Below, piece after piece: positions 1-11,500 of a DNA stretch of 64,000 bases. The notes under the pieces are model-generated. The model was not told where the DNA came from. It did no database searches and saw only the letters and a list, made by a program, of their open reading frames with translations. Numbering within the stretch: position 1 is the first letter of the stretch; each line of letters opens with the position of its first letter. The stretch is from Cornus controversa (lineage: Eukaryota; Streptophyta; Magnoliopsida; Cornales; Cornaceae): NCBI GenBank assembly GCA_026545225.1, contig CM048850.1, positions 4,526,001 through 4,590,000 on the forward strand. Reading direction: 5' to 3'. The translations under genes and the position numbers were made by a program.

Positions 1-1490
1 TGGACGAGTATAGTCTTGTGAGGGTTTCCAGAAATGTTACCCACAAACATTCAAAACTCTGTTTCAACATTAATTCAAGAAGAAGATTACAATACATAGT
101 TACAAACTTGCATTCAAGAATAATTTCAAACTTTCAAATTCCACAATTCAAAGCAATGGTCCCCACACATAATTCACATCAACGTATCTCAAAATAATCA
201 AGTCTAGCTCTCTCGTGTAAAGTGAACTAGCAGTCCTCTCATGTAGCATAACCCAGCTCTAAATATATTAAGGCACATACCCCTTCAACTCACTAGCTCC
301 CCTCATTGAAATCATACTTCCAAACATGAATACATGACTTCTTTTTTCTATTTTTTTTCTTTTTCATTGCTTTATTAGTTGTGCAATGTCTTGATCTATT
401 AAGCTTTCTGAAATATCCATATAGCAACCTTTCAATCAGTGACTCCCAAACTAGATGGCTTTAGGGCACTAGGCTTAAAGATACCCCGAAGAACCTAATT
501 ACTCGAATCAATCAGGCTACAAATCAAGACAACCAACGCTCATCTTTTCTCACCCTTTCACTTTTGACGCGAACACTCCGTGCTTCCTGAGGCATAAAGG
601 CCCAGTTACTCATAAAAAAGATCAAATTGATTTGTTTATTCATCACTTTTTTCCTTCTTTTTTTTTCTTTTTTTTCATTTAAGTCAAGTAAAACATATCA
701 TCGGTACTCATTCTCAAGAGATACTAATTAATATCAAGCATATGTAACTCAATAACTCAAAGCATAAGTAAATACCCCATAAAATTATGCTAGTGTTTTC
801 ATGCATGTAAGGAAACTAAAATCAATCACTCCAAAACATGTTATTGCAAACCATGATTAAAACCACTTAATTTAAACCATAGTTTCCAAGAATTTAAAAC
901 ATACTCAAAAATTACAAGTTATGCACCTACATAAGGTATTAATCCCTTGAATAATGTTAAAACATTCTATCTAAAAACAAAACAAAATAAAATAAAATAA
1001 ATAAACTAAGAAAATAAAATAAACAAAAACCCTAAAATAAGAAGAATTTCACAAAAATTTCCCCCAAAATGAAATAAAGCACATAAATAGGCATCGCCTC
1101 ACCCCCAAACTTAAATTGTACATTGTCCCCAATATACACCAATCAAAACATAGAGAAGGGTAAAAACGATGTTACCAGGACCATGGAGTAGTGGAAAGAA
1201 AATATAGCAAACCAATATAATGAAGGTAATGCAAGCACACCCCCAAACTTGGATGTTACAACCTGTCAAAACAAACCACTATACCCCAAAGTACAAGTGA
1301 AATAGTATGGGTAAAAATAAATATGAAAGAGAAAAATCCTAAATAAAAGAAAATTTCTTTTTTTTTATTGTTATATTTTTTTTTTAAATAAAAATCTAAC
1401 TACAGAAAGAAAAATAAAAATAAAATACAAAAGATAGTTACCTTCCTGTCAAGGATGTGGTGGTGACTGAGCATCTGGATCCAAGTTCGC
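1..1490 (-). mobile_element. Non-coding interior of a non-autonomous LTR retrotransposon (left end outside window)
   Basis: This AT-rich stretch has no credible coding region on either strand. It lies downstream, in element orientation, of the ORF at 1491-2621 and belongs to the minus-strand element whose 5' LTR is at 3336-4832. It holds poly-T/poly-A runs and two blocks beginning 'cccccaaactt' (about 1100 and 1240), a phrase I associate with the non-coding interior of plant non-autonomous LTR elements. No gag, protease, RT or integrase is visible. The 3' LTR would lie left of the window. Confidence 0.45.
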
Positions 1491-2621
1491 TTAGTGCATC
1501 AGTGCACGCAGCATCCTCCTCATCTCCTGTTGATCCTGGCGAGTTTCACGAAAGTGATCCGCCATCTCAGTCCTCATAGCTCCAAACTGTGTGGAAACCT
1601 CTGTCTGTAGAGTGCCAAACTGGGCAGTCAACCCAGCAATCTGCCCTTCTGCGTCCATCTCCTCTGGATCTTCCACCGGTGGTGGTATATCTACAGGTTC
1701 CCCTCCCTGGGCCAATCGAGACACTTCACTAAGCGCAGCTATGACTCTCTGGTGCATATGAGATTGGCTCAAATTCCAGTCATGCGAGCCATAATGAATA
1801 TCATGTGAAAAGGCGAGCTCGTCTTCATGGACTGCATACCCTTGTGCAATAAGCAACTGATGAATGATAGTGGGGAATGGAAACTCCCAGTCACTTGCAC
1901 TGTCCGGTGCTTTGGCCACAACTTTGGAATAGAACTTTTCCATCTGGCCCCAGACAATCTGTGGGAATGACAGCCAATGTCCAAAATGTATGGCATATAA
2001 GGATCTAAGGAACTCTTGACGTCTCTCAGTTTTATGTCCAATAAGACATATATTCTTGAGTAAAACAGCATCAAGGAACCATAAGTGATTTGGCATAGAA
2101 GACTTCAAAGCTGCATTCCTTTTCGGTCCAGAAAATTGATTAGCACACAAACGTGCAACCAAATTACCCACTGACAAGTCATCGGGTAGAGGAGTATAGA
2201 TATGAGTCAAATCGTCTGGGCACTCATGAGGATAACCCATAGTAATAGCAATGGATGACATATCCACCTGAACTACTGTTCCATCTACTGAAGAAATAAG
2301 CACATCCCGCTCATTAGGTTTTGGTATTAAGTTCTGATAAAATACCTTGACAAGGCTCGGGTAGATAGTAGAAGAGAGTGGAACAAAAATCGATGCCGAC
2401 AGATGACGACAAATGTCAGAAATCCCCCATCGTGTCTCGGGAAACATACCATAGAGTTCGGCGATGTCAAACGTTGTTTCAAAATTCAAGGCCCTTGGAT
2501 GCCATCGCTCATCAATACCATCTCGGCGAGATCTTGAAGAATCGGGTGTTGGATTATGCCTTGCTCGGCGAGGATTGCGTGAGCTTGAAGCACCTTGGTG
2601 ACTTGCTCTCTTCGGTGCCAT
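1491..2621 (-). CDS. Putative plant transposon protein-domain ORF (376 aa) at the gag position
   Basis: Intact ORF of 376 codons starting at the ATG at 2621. The N-terminus is basic and Ser/Arg-rich (about residues 1-40). The middle (about 45-290) resembles the plant 'putative transposon protein' domain (I believe Pfam Transposase_32), with the SIYPSLVKVFYQNLIP segment matching YYPKLVRLFFAHLIP in the 433-aa ORF at 18226-19527. The last 60 residues are charged and heptad-like, a probable coiled coil. There is no zinc knuckle, protease or polymerase motif. It is the first ORF after the primer-binding site and leader, where gag normally sits. Its biochemical function is unknown. The open frame in a decayed neighbourhood suggests recent insertion or constraint. 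I recognise it by pattern, not by a search. Confidence 0.6.
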   Translation of the reverse strand: MAPKRASHQGASSSRNPRRARHNPTPDSSRSRRDGIDERWHPRALNFETTFDIAELYGMFPETRWGISDICRHLSASIFVPLSSTIYPSLVKVFYQNLIPKPNERDVLISSVDGTVVQVDMSSIAITMGYPHECPDDLTHIYTPLPDDLSVGNLVARLCANQFSGPKRNAALKSSMPNHLWFLDAVLLKNICLIGHKTERRQEFLRSLYAIHFGHWLSFPQIVWGQMEKFYSKVVAKAPDSASDWEFPFPTIIHQLLIAQGYAVHEDELAFSHDIHYGSHDWNLSQSHMHQRVIAALSEVSRLAQGGEPVDIPPPVEDPEEMDAEGQIAGLTAQFGTLQTEVSTQFGAMRTEMADHFRETRQDQQEMRRMLRALMH

Positions 2622-3312
2622 AGAAATAGAAAAAAATTGGTTGAGGAATTAAACCAAACACTTGGCGTGCACAATTGAATTGTATCCTTCAACCTCCTCT
2701 TTTTGTCACTTTTTTCACTCAAATTGAATAATTAAATTCACCAATGAAATCCCCCAAACTTGGTCTTCAAAAGCCCTCAAAAAGATTTGCACAATTTTGC
2801 CAAAGAAAAACTTCACTTACTTTGATGTAGAACTTGAAAAAGTGAGAGTTTCCTTGAGAACTAGTGAGGATCAATCTGGTTTTGATGTTGATGTTGATGA
2901 TGATCAATGTTAAATACTTGTTTAAGAATCACCAATTAAAGAAAATAAATTCCCGATTCAAGTAGGACTTAAATTGGGGCTCAAAGAGGTCAAGGAAGTA
3001 AGTAGTAGCATCAAAATAGGAGAAAGAGGCTTTAAATACCAAAAAATTTAGGGCAGCCCATATTTTTGCCCTGAGCGATCGATCCCCCTAGCCATGGGCG
3101 ATCGATCGCCCACCTGCTGGTGGGTGTCCTTTTGAAACATCATGGGGCGATCGATCCCTTTCCAATGGGGCGATCGATCCCCCTTCTGGTAGCCTATTGG
3201 ACCCTCCATCGCCCAAGGTCGACCGAGACATGTATTTTTGGAGTCTCCATCGCCCAAGGTAGATCGAGAGCACGTTTTTTCACCCATCTTGAGTCCAAAT
3301 ACCTCGGTGCAC
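2622..3312 (-). other. 5' leader of the non-autonomous element, with palindromic words
   Basis: Untranslated leader between the primer-binding site and the 376-aa ORF. Overlapping short ORFs here arise from low-complexity repeats and look spurious. The notable content is the CGATCGATC array at 3074-3270, listed separately. Confidence 0.5.
3074..3270. repeat. CGATCGATC palindromic word array
   Basis: Four copies of a (g)gcgatcgatc word occur at 3075-3084, 3096-3111, 3144-3158 and 3167-3183. The second is a perfect 16-bp palindrome, GGGCGATCGATCGCCC. Two further 'ccatcgcccaaggt' phrases follow at about 3207 and 3249, each trailed by gaccgagac or gatcgagag. Spacers between words are unrelated to each other. 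This is not a tandem repeat with fixed period. Confidence 0.75.
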
Positions 3313-3330
3313 CTCTTGGCAACAGCGCCA
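3313..3330 (-). other. Primer-binding site (tRNA-Asp-like)
   Basis: On the minus strand this reads TGGCGCTGTTGCCAAGAG, close to the TGGCGCC-type site of Athila-like plant elements that is complementary to the tRNA-Asp 3' end. It sits five bases (ATTTT) inside the LTR end at 3336, as expected. This fixes the minus orientation of the element and the inner LTR edge. Confidence 0.65.
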
Positions 3331-3335
3331 AAAAT

Positions 3336-4832
3336 TGATTCGTGTGTGAGTGTGACTCAAAAAGTATATCAATTAAAAATTTCCACACTTTGCAATAGAA
3401 CGAATTCCTTGCAGAATAGGACTATCGAAAGGGGTATCGTACCTCAGGGATTATGGTCTGATGAGTTGGAATACTGAATTAATTCTAATTAAATTTAAGA
3501 GAAAAGAATTCTGATTTTTAAACTAATTAAAAAGTAAAATAAAATCAATCAAAGTAATTAGAAAGTGAAGATAATATGAGAGAAATCTAGGGTATTTGAC
3601 TTCACCACTAACTCCACAATCAATGGTCAATTGAATCAGCTATGGGGAATTACATCATGCATAAGTGGTGTCGGTGGCTACAAGCTCACCTTCATCCATC
3701 AAGAAGATAACATATGATTAAGGCTAAGTCATGGACTATCTTCGATTGGCATGGGCCATCTACCTAACTACTCTAATCTAGGGTGTAGTATGGTTCATCT
3801 TCTCTAGGCATAATCCATCAAAGCTTTTAATGATATATTCAGTGATTACCATTGTGTAATAATCGCTCTCATGATCACAGAAAATAAGAGAGATTGAGTT
3901 CAATAACAACAACTAAATATCTAAGACAAGATAAGAAATCATTAAAACTGAATTTACAAGACTTTTATTGCTCAATTCTATAATAAGAATCCTCTAAATT
4001 ACACAATCTATGCATGTATATAAAGGTCCCCAATAATTAAAACAATCAAACCATTGATGCTTTGTTAGGGCTACATCAAAACCCTAGTGGATGAACTAGC
4101 CGCTCATGGTAGAAGCAGAAGCTTCAACTGTTGAGGAAGAAGGTATCATCTTCATGAATTACGCATATGACTTCGTTCTCCAATGGCTCTGCAAGTATGT
4201 CTTCTGTTCTGTCCTCAGCCCTCTCAGACTCTCCAATCTCTGTATTCTTCCCCCCCCTTTAACTCAGCCTCCAATTCTTCACTTTATACCCTAAGAGAAT
4301 ACACCAAAATCCTAATCCAATTAGGAATTAATTAGGTTTTCCCGCAGCACTAATCAGGTGGGTTTTTCCTACTGACATTCGGCCCAATTTTTGACCCACT
4401 AGAAGTCCAATTCACGAACTTTTCGTGAAATACAAAAGTGTGCAAAATCAAATTTTGTTCAATTCGATGTAAAAATGAAGTCAATTTGAGGCTCGAAAAT
4501 AAGACTTTTGGTCCATTTTTCAAAATGGGATTAAGACTGTATTATGCGCAGATTTGGGCTTCAGGCCCGAAACTTTCTTAAGCAGCTGTAATTCTCTTGG
4601 ACCTCTTCCTTGGGCTGATTTGAGTTGACATAAATATTTAAATGAATCTCCTTGATGTAGGTTTCATCTAACCATTTTGGATGTCTTCTTTAAAAGCCCA
4701 AAATCATGGTTTTAACTGAAATAATCATTAAGGCCCTACAATTACAGAAAATACTAAAACAAAGTAAAATAACAATATAATCTATTAGTAAGAGAATAAA
4801 ATACATAAGTTAAGGGGCTAGAATGCGTAACA
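3336..4832 (-). repeat. 5' LTR of the minus-strand non-autonomous element
   Basis: About 1.5 kb. On the plus strand it begins TGATTCGTGTG and ends GCGTAACA, so on its own strand it begins TGTTACGC and ends ATCA beside the primer site. It separates that element from the plus-strand integrase remnant that starts at about 4833. The partner LTR is outside the window, so ends and target duplication are not confirmed. Short ORFs inside (for example 4106-4294) are unlikely to be genes. Confidence 0.5.
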
Positions 4833-5520
4833 TTCAACGCCTATCAGCCACCCTAGCCAGTATTGGGATGGCACAATTTGAGGCGTTATATGACAGACCT
4901 TATAAATCTCTAGTTTGTTGGACTGAGGTGGGCGAGACCCCATCCTTAGGGTGAAATATTGTGCATGAGACTACAGAAAAGATCAAATTGATTAGACAAC
5001 GATTGTTAACAGCTCAGAGTAGACAAATGAGCTATGTCAGTTAGAGGAGGAGACCGTTATCCTTTGTGGTGGGAGACCATGTGTTTCTTAAAGTTTCACC
5101 ACGAAAAGGGTTAATGTATTTTGGGCGAAGTGGTAAGTTGTCGCTGAGGTACATTGGATCCTTTGAGATCCTTGAGTGTGTTGGTGAGGTGGCCTACAGA
5201 TTGGCTTTGCCACCCCAGTTGGAGAAGGTTCACAATGTATTCCATATTTTGATGTTGAGAAAATGCAAACTTGATCCATCTCATGTCTTAAATTGGGTAG
5301 ATATTGAAGTCGACGAAGATGTCACCTATGATGAGAGACCGGTACAGATTCTTGATGCTAGTGAGCAAGTTCTGAGGGGTAAGACCATTCTGTTAGTCAA
5401 AGTTTTGTGGCATCATCACAATGTTGAGGAGGCTACTTGGGAGTGAGATCAAGAGGTTTGTTCTAAGTATCCAGACTTGTTTCCTTCAGGTATGACTTGA
5501 TTTCGGGGACGAAATCCTTT
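4833..5520 (+). pseudogene. Ty3/Gypsy chromovirus integrase C-terminal remnant
   Basis: Translation gives the typical end of chromovirus integrase: an ASIGMAQFEALYDRP block with VCWTEVGE, then a conserved tail (5066-5446) with GDHVFLKVSPRKG, LSLRYIGSFEILE, LPPQLEKVHNVFHILMLRK and EEATWE. It is broken by a stop shortly after the CWTEVGE block, a stop before the tail and a TGA after ATWE, where intact elements read on. The 5' remainder of pol is missing, displaced by the minus-strand element at 1-4832. It leads directly into the LTR at 5535, so this is the 3' end of a plus-strand element, probably Tekay/Del lineage. Confidence 0.8.
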
Positions 5521-7061
5521 TAAATTGGGTAGGTTGTAAGAACCGTGACCACTTTTATCTGGTTTTTCATCATTTTCATTTAATTGTAATATTAATGCTT
5601 TAAATTATTATTTATGTGTTTTAAATGTGAAATATATGTTTAGAAAATATATTTAAGATTTTAGTAAATTTTTGGAGCATTTGACCAAAGTTAACTTTTT
5701 TGGGTCTGGTTGACCTAGAGGCGTGGGTCCCATGGGCCCAAAAAATTCAATATTGTTTAGAATAACTCTAAATTTGGAGGATAGCATAAATAAAATATTT
5801 GACATGCTACGGAATCTATTTCGTGTTTATCGGAGTTACGGATTTCCAAAAATGAGCCTGGAAAGGTTTAGGAAAAATGTGATGGCATTTTTGTAAATAA
5901 TTGTAGGTCATTTTTCTATAAATAACAAAGAGAGTGATGGGTCTACGGGTTGAGAGCTCAAGATTGATCGGTCTGGAGTCAATTTTTGATAAGTTTGAAA
6001 CTTTGAGTGAAGTAAAGAATAGCTTGAAACTATAGCTATTGAGGTAGGAGTGTGTGTTGTGTCTTACATTTCAAGTTTAATTTCATGTTTTTAGCATAAA
6101 ATTGATTTATTTATGTTATATAAGATGTTATGAAATTTTGTAGATGAATTGATTGAATTAGATTAATAATATATGTTCCATGAATTAGAAATGACTGATA
6201 GGTGTTATTAAATGCCTGAATTGCTTAAATGTGAAAATTGAGACATGAATTGCATATGTAGAATTCTGATGAATTTATTAAAAAGCTTAACTTTGGAATT
6301 TGAATGTGTACATATGTCATTATGAGTTCTTGTATGACATGCTAGAATGGACATAGGACATAAATTGGGTGTAATGCATCTAGATGTGTAAATGTGTGTA
6401 CAAAACGTGACATGTTTTATGTGAGTAGGTGTGAGGCTCGGAAGTGGTTCATGAGAAAAGTAAACGGGGAACATTTTCCCAGGGGTTGAAAGACCTCGTA
6501 CTTAAGAAGATGGTTAGTTACTAGTGGATTTGTAGCCCTAAAATAACTAAAAAATGGGATATGGGGCTTCAGCAGGTATCCAGGATGTGTGTAAGTGTGA
6601 CACTAATTCTGAGAGCATCTTTGAGTTTTAAGTGTACAATGTGACTTTATGTTGAATTATGTGAGATAATGTGACTTATGTGAATTAAGTGAATTGTGAA
6701 TTAATTCAGTTATGTCATCGGTTATAGATATGATGATTTGTGCAATGAAGCATGTTACGAACTTTATGGTTGTCAAATGTATTTGATGAGTACGTCATGA
6801 AAATAAACATTGTAAATTGACTAGAATTCTAGAAAGCATGACACGTAGCATGATTATACATGTTAAATTGCCTTTATGTTAATGATATGAAATATGAACT
6901 TGAATGAATTGCACAACATATTACTTTGAGCTGTTGAACTTACTCATCCCCCTACATTAATAATTTTCAGGACGTGGCAAGGAAGTAGTTGATGGTGAGC
7001 ATCCATGAGATGGACTCGGAGTCATGGAACTCCCTTTTTAGTTATTTTCATTATTTAGCAC

Positions 7062-7076
7062 GTCCGGGATTTGGAC
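7062..7076 (+). repeat. Hairpin with 7-nt loop (GTCC/GGAC)
   Basis: Stem GTCC 7062-7065 with GGAC 7073-7076, loop gggattt. At the comparable place in two other LTRs there is a hairpin with the same loop size and a GG-starting loop but different stem bases (28655-28673 and, on the minus strand, 63507-63525). Confidence 0.5.
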
Positions 7077-7447
7077 TTAGTGCATATTGACTTATGTATG
7101 AAACTTAGACTTGATATGTTGCTTTTATATTCCAAGAATATGTTGAGATTATGATCTTATGATTTCAATGCTCTAACTATATATGATAAGTTTGACAACT
7201 TTTAAGGATTATGTAAAATTGATGTTTTCTTGAAATAGGTGTATGACAATGCAAAGATTATCATTTCTTTGTGTTTCAAGTGTATGAGGTGGAATCTAAT
7301 TGTGATGAATTATCACTTTGTGGATGTTTGGAATTTGTGAAAATGATAATTATGTTCTATGATTGTATGTTTAAGATGAGTAGGGGATAATAAAAATGGC
7401 AATTTCAATTACTTAGTGGATTTGTTAATGTTCCAAGGTGAGTGATT

Positions 7448-7605
7448 ATGATGCATCATGATCCCCATTACGATGCATCGTAAACCTAATAATGATGCAT
7501 TGTAAAAAGGGTGGAGTGTTCCGTACAAAATCCAGTAGGTTTTGCAGAATGTTACGCATCTTCAACGATACATCGTAACCAACTTTATGATGCATTGTAA
7601 TGTGT
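7448..7605. repeat. ACGATGCATCGT palindromic word array in LTR E
   Basis: Perfect palindromes ATGATGCATCAT (7448-7459) and TTACGATGCATCGTAA (7468-7483), then imperfect copies near 7491-7505, 7565-7576 and 7587-7600. All share the core GATGCAT or GATACAT inside unrelated spacers. The same word family is in the LTR fragment at 28960-29135. Confidence 0.75.
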
Positions 7606-8053
7606 GGCTGAGTGGATTAAGATCAAATTGGGCATGGATTAGGGATGAAATGTGTGGCCACATGTGGGGCCATGGTGGGTTATTACAGTTAAATCATACA
7701 TAAGTAAATGTATGTGGGTGATTATGATTTTGCGCTAATTTAATGATTTAGGTTGTTTATTAGGATTTTATAGACAAATTCGCCCTTGTAGCTACGAGCA
7801 AGTTCCAGAATTGATCTAACTTCAATCGGACATAATTCCTTTGTTTTAAATTGAAATTGAGTGTGGTTTTTTTTTTAAATTGAGTATTTTTGAATCATTT
7901 TTCCAATGGGCCAAGTATCACTCTGAAATTCCAAATATACATAGAATTGAGTTCTAGAATTGAGTGGTTTATAAGTGCGAACCGGGTGGAATTTTCACTA
8001 TTCACCTCCATTTCCCTTGCTCTTAATCAGGTGTTGGAAATTGGGGTGTGACA

Positions 8054-8708
8054 TGATGGCCGAGCGATTATGTACTGAGTTGACTTCTCCAATTCTCTAG
8101 AATTTTTGGGCATTCTTGAGATTCAACCGCCTTTCAGACATTCTCTCTTGGTCAGAGGCTGGTTGACCATGAATTACATTGATAACCCGAACAGGAACAG
8201 GGTTCAGCTACTTGTTTGCTTTCTATTGGGGTTAGTTAAAATTTTTTACCTGTTCTTCCTGAACGACGTACTATGACAAACTATTTTTGGCGATCAGAGC
8301 CTCCACCTATTGCTTTAGGCTCCTGCACTCATTAGTGATGTGGCCGAAGTCACTGTGGAGGGAACAATGTTTGTTCTTATCCCTTTATTCCGGGGGTTGT
8401 CTAATAGTCGAAGATGAGCGAAAGATTCATTTGCCCTTATTTTCATAATAGAGTCTGACCAGAGATACTTTTAGAGGGGTGATCTTTTCCTCAACCTTCT
8501 GCTTTTTCACAATCTCTGGTATAGACGATGTGACGGTCCGAGAAGCCCATGAGCATGTTTGCCCAAGTTTTAATATCAAAAAGGATCTACAGGGGCATTA
8601 CTATCAATTGTCTTTAAATATATTTGTTGGGTTTAATTTTATAGTTTGTCAATTATCTTGTGGTATTATATTTTTCCATGTATTTACACTAACCAAAATC
8701 GCAGGGGC
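8054..8708 (-). pseudogene. TAT-type Ty3/Gypsy gag fragment
   Basis: The minus strand of about 8325-8370 encodes a C-x2-H-x4-GH-x4-C-like knuckle (CSLHSDFGHITNEC), the form seen in gag of the TAT/Retand/Ogre branch rather than the canonical CCHC. Surrounding sequence is consistent with gag but has stops. Two fragments of one older element may be represented here and beyond 12728, since the LTR derivative at 8709-12722 was inserted between them with a ggggc target duplication. Confidence 0.45.
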
Positions 8709-8854
8709 TGTAAGGACCGGAATTATTTTGACCGGTTCCGGGTGATTTTGGACCGGACCGATTTTTTTTTTTTCGAATAAATTAAAATTCGAAAATATGT
8801 TATAAATATATATATACGGAATTATATATATATTTATATGAAGTTGGAGGATAT

Positions 8855-8890
<36 letters not shown>

Positions 8891-9111
8891 GAAAATATAT
8901 ATATATGCACATGGTGGGCTTATATGCAAATATGAAGAAGTGTGGGTGCCTATACATGATTGTAGGTATAAGTGAGATAAAATATATGGGATATATTTTT
9001 TTGTGTAGCATATATTATATATATATATATGTGTGTGTGTGAAATGTGTGGCTAAGACTAGTTGAGAAAGTGGGTGGACCAAAAGATAAAAGACCCAAGT
9101 GGGTCGGCTGA

Positions 9112-9960
9112 AGAAAAGGAAAAAGAAAGAAAAAGAAAAGAGAAGAAAAGAAAAGGAAAAGAAGAAAAGAAAAAGAAAAGAAAAGAAGAGGGAAGAAGAG
9201 ATCGGGGAGAGAGAAAGAGAGAGTGACGCCGAGAGAGAAGGAGCTTCAGTGCTCCGGCGGCTGCCCCGACGTGGGCCTCTCAACGGCCAGCCGCGGTTGG
9301 TGGCAGCGGCCGAAGGCGGTGGTTGCAGGTGAGCACGGTGGGGGTTTCACCTGGGCGACGGCGGTCGCGACGGCTGGGTTCGGCTGCAGCGGTCACGGCT
9401 GTGGCTTGTTTGGCCGTGGCGGGTGGCGACGGTGCTGGCGGCTCGGTCGGCTGGATCGCTGGGTTTAGCAGGTGAGTTGGGCTTCGGATGCTCACGGTGG
9501 ATCTGGGTTTTCACGGCTGTTTGGACAGCTTATTTGGGGTGGTTCACGGCGACAGTGGACGGTTCTCTTGGCCGAAAGTGCTGGGGTTTTGGGTGGTGTT
9601 TGGCTCGGTTGTAGCAATGTTCGACGGTGGAGACACGGCTGTGTTTGGTTCCGGGTTGGGTTTGGTTTTCAAATGGATTTCGTTTGGGTAGTTGGAGTGG
9701 TGAGTTTTTGGGTGGCCATAGCAGTTCGGTTTAACGGTAAATGGTGGTTGTTCAGGCTGTCCACGGTGGTGAGTGGTGGCTGTTTTGACTTCGGGTATGG
9801 CTGTGCATGGTTCGGCTTTGGAGTCTGTGAGAGTGCCGAAGCTTGGGGCTTTGATTGGGTAATTTTTGGAAGACACGGTGGTGCCCGATGGAGGTGCGAC
9901 AAGGGGTCTTTCGGCCAGTTTTGTGGCTGAAAAGTGGGCTATTATGGCCTGTCCTATGGT
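9112..9960 (+). other. GA tract plus GC-rich island inside the LTR
   Basis: A 130-bp GA-rich run precedes about 700 bp of GC-rich, GGTGG-rich DNA, sharply unlike the AT-rich flanks. Splice-donor-like cag|gtgag strings occur at about 9327 and 9470. Several overlapping ORFs (for example 9472-9930) exist on both strands because stop codons are rare in GC-rich DNA; none resembles a known protein. The homologous LTR has an equivalent tract at 14984-15900. It may be the promoter-proximal untranslated leader; this is inference. Confidence 0.5.
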
Positions 9961-10110
9961 AGTCTTCTTGGCCGAACAGGGTAACTGATATGGGTCCTTG
10001 ATAGTTATGGGTTTTCTTCATGGATTGCATGGACTTTAGCACGGGACCGGACTGGACCAGGCTTGGCATGGACCGCTTTGCAAGCGCGGACTTGGCGAAA
10101 GCTGGACCTA

Positions 10111-10130
10111 AGGCAAGTTGATTCTTGCCT
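10111..10130 (+). repeat. Conserved hairpin AGGCAAG/CTTGCCT
   Basis: Perfect 7-bp stem with loop ttgatt. The homologous LTR retains it at 16274-16289 with the inner five pairs intact. It marks the end of the GC-rich island in both LTRs. Confidence 0.55.
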
Positions 10131-11189
10131 CTATCTCATACAGATATTTTATGTATATTGAGTAATTTACATACGTTTCAATTTAATCATATGTGGTATG
10201 TGTATATACATATATATGTAGGCGTTTATATATATATGTGTATAGGGAATGTGGTACATACATGGGATGTGAGAGGATATACATATGCGTGTGTGTATAT
10301 ATATGTATGTGCGGGTTTGGGAAGCGATAGCATGTTAGATTAATCGCCTAATTGCATTGTGATATGCATGTATGTATAGATTAAAGTCTATGGAAAGCAT
10401 GCTAAATAATACCTGTTTAGCTCTGTATTGTCTTGTATGCATATGTGGTTCTTATGCATGGTGTTCAGGAAGTATATATGTGTATGTGATTATATATATA
10501 TGGTTGCAGTGGTAGAAATGCATGCTAAGTTGAATATAACTTTTGGCCAGCATTTGAAAAGCATGAAATGTGCTAAGTGTTTTATATGTTCTTGATACAT
10601 ATGTGGGTGATGTAATATATATATGTGTATATATATTGTGATTGGAATGCATGTTAGCTACTTGTAATGAATACATGCATTGAATGAGAGCATGACTATA
10701 TTTATGCTAGTGTAAGTGCATATGTGATTTATATGCATGATTTGACATGTACGTGTTTACATGTAGGGTTACGTGAATGAAATGCATGCTATCTGTTTAT
10801 AGAAAATGTATGCATTGGTTATAGCATGATAAAAATATGCTAAGTTGGAATTGTTTGCATATGTGAGGTGTTATGCAAGTATTTGAACACATATGTGCTA
10901 TATGTGTTGGAATGTGACGAAAAGCATGCTAAATACTTCTTTTTAGTATTCATAAGCATGAGTTGAAGCATGAAAGTATTATGCTGTGTATATATGCATT
11001 CATATTGCATGTATAGGAGGGAAATGACATATATGTGGTTATATGTGGCCTTGTGGAGGTGAAATGCATGCTTAGTGTTTTCATAACTTAATTATGCATT
11101 GTTTAGCATGACTCTTAGATGCTTGATCATTATATGTTTGAAATGCATATATGGGCCCGTTGTGAGGAGATGGGAAAGAGTGGTTGAAT

Positions 11190-11500
11190 TGCCTAGAGTA
11201 GGTCAATACTCGGTGAGGGCGTTGGAGTGGTTGAGTCACCTTGGAGTAGAGAATACTCGGTGACAAAATTCAAAAATTTATCTAATCACCTCGGAGTAGA
11301 GCATACTCGGTGATGGTTCGATCACCTCGGAGTAGAGAATACTCGGTGACGAATTTGAAAATGATCTAATCACCTCGGAGTAGAGAATACTCGGTGACAT
11401 ATTTTGAAGCGGTCCAATCACCTCGGAGTAGAGAATACTCGGTGGCGGATTCGGCAGCGGTTCAATCACCTCGGAGTAGAGAATACTCGGTGATGGATTC
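11190..11500 (+). repeat. Hairpin array with CGGAGTAGAGAATACTCGG core
   Basis: Seven units. Each full unit has an outer stem (TCACC/GGTGA type) around a core that itself folds (GAGTA, gagaa loop, TACTC). Examples are 11235-11264 (GTCACC/GGTGAC), 11285-11314 and 11465-11494 (ATCACC/GGTGAT). The first outer pair changes from G-C to A-T on both sides. Spacing is irregular (about 36-60 bp). A reverse-oriented copy of the array begins at about 63920. Confidence 0.8.

Larger units (their letters stand above)
5535..8053 (+). repeat. 3' LTR of the chromovirus (LTR 'E', 2.5 kb)
   Basis: Begins TGTAAGAACCG right after a degenerate polypurine stretch (ttttaaattgggtagg) that follows the pol remnant, and ends GGGGTGTGACA. 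A TATA-like box (ctataaata) lies near 5915. Internal features are palindromic words at 7448-7605, a 7-nt-loop hairpin at 7062-7076, an inverted repeat TTAGTTA/TAACTAA near 6513-6550, and a branch-point/acceptor-like block near 6940-6970. No protein-coding gene is credible within it. Confidence 0.7.

Noticed and set aside
8834-9283. 149-residue minus ORF rich in Ser, Phe, Tyr, Ile
   Set aside because: Translation of GA and TA simple repeats.
9472-9930. 152-residue ORF and overlapping ORFs on both strands in the GC island
   Set aside because: Stop-poor GC-rich DNA inside an LTR; no domain, and not preserved as a frame in the homologous LTR B.
11190-11500. CRISPR-like array
   Set aside because: Plant retrotransposon LTR, irregular spacing, no cas genes; repeats are hairpin units.
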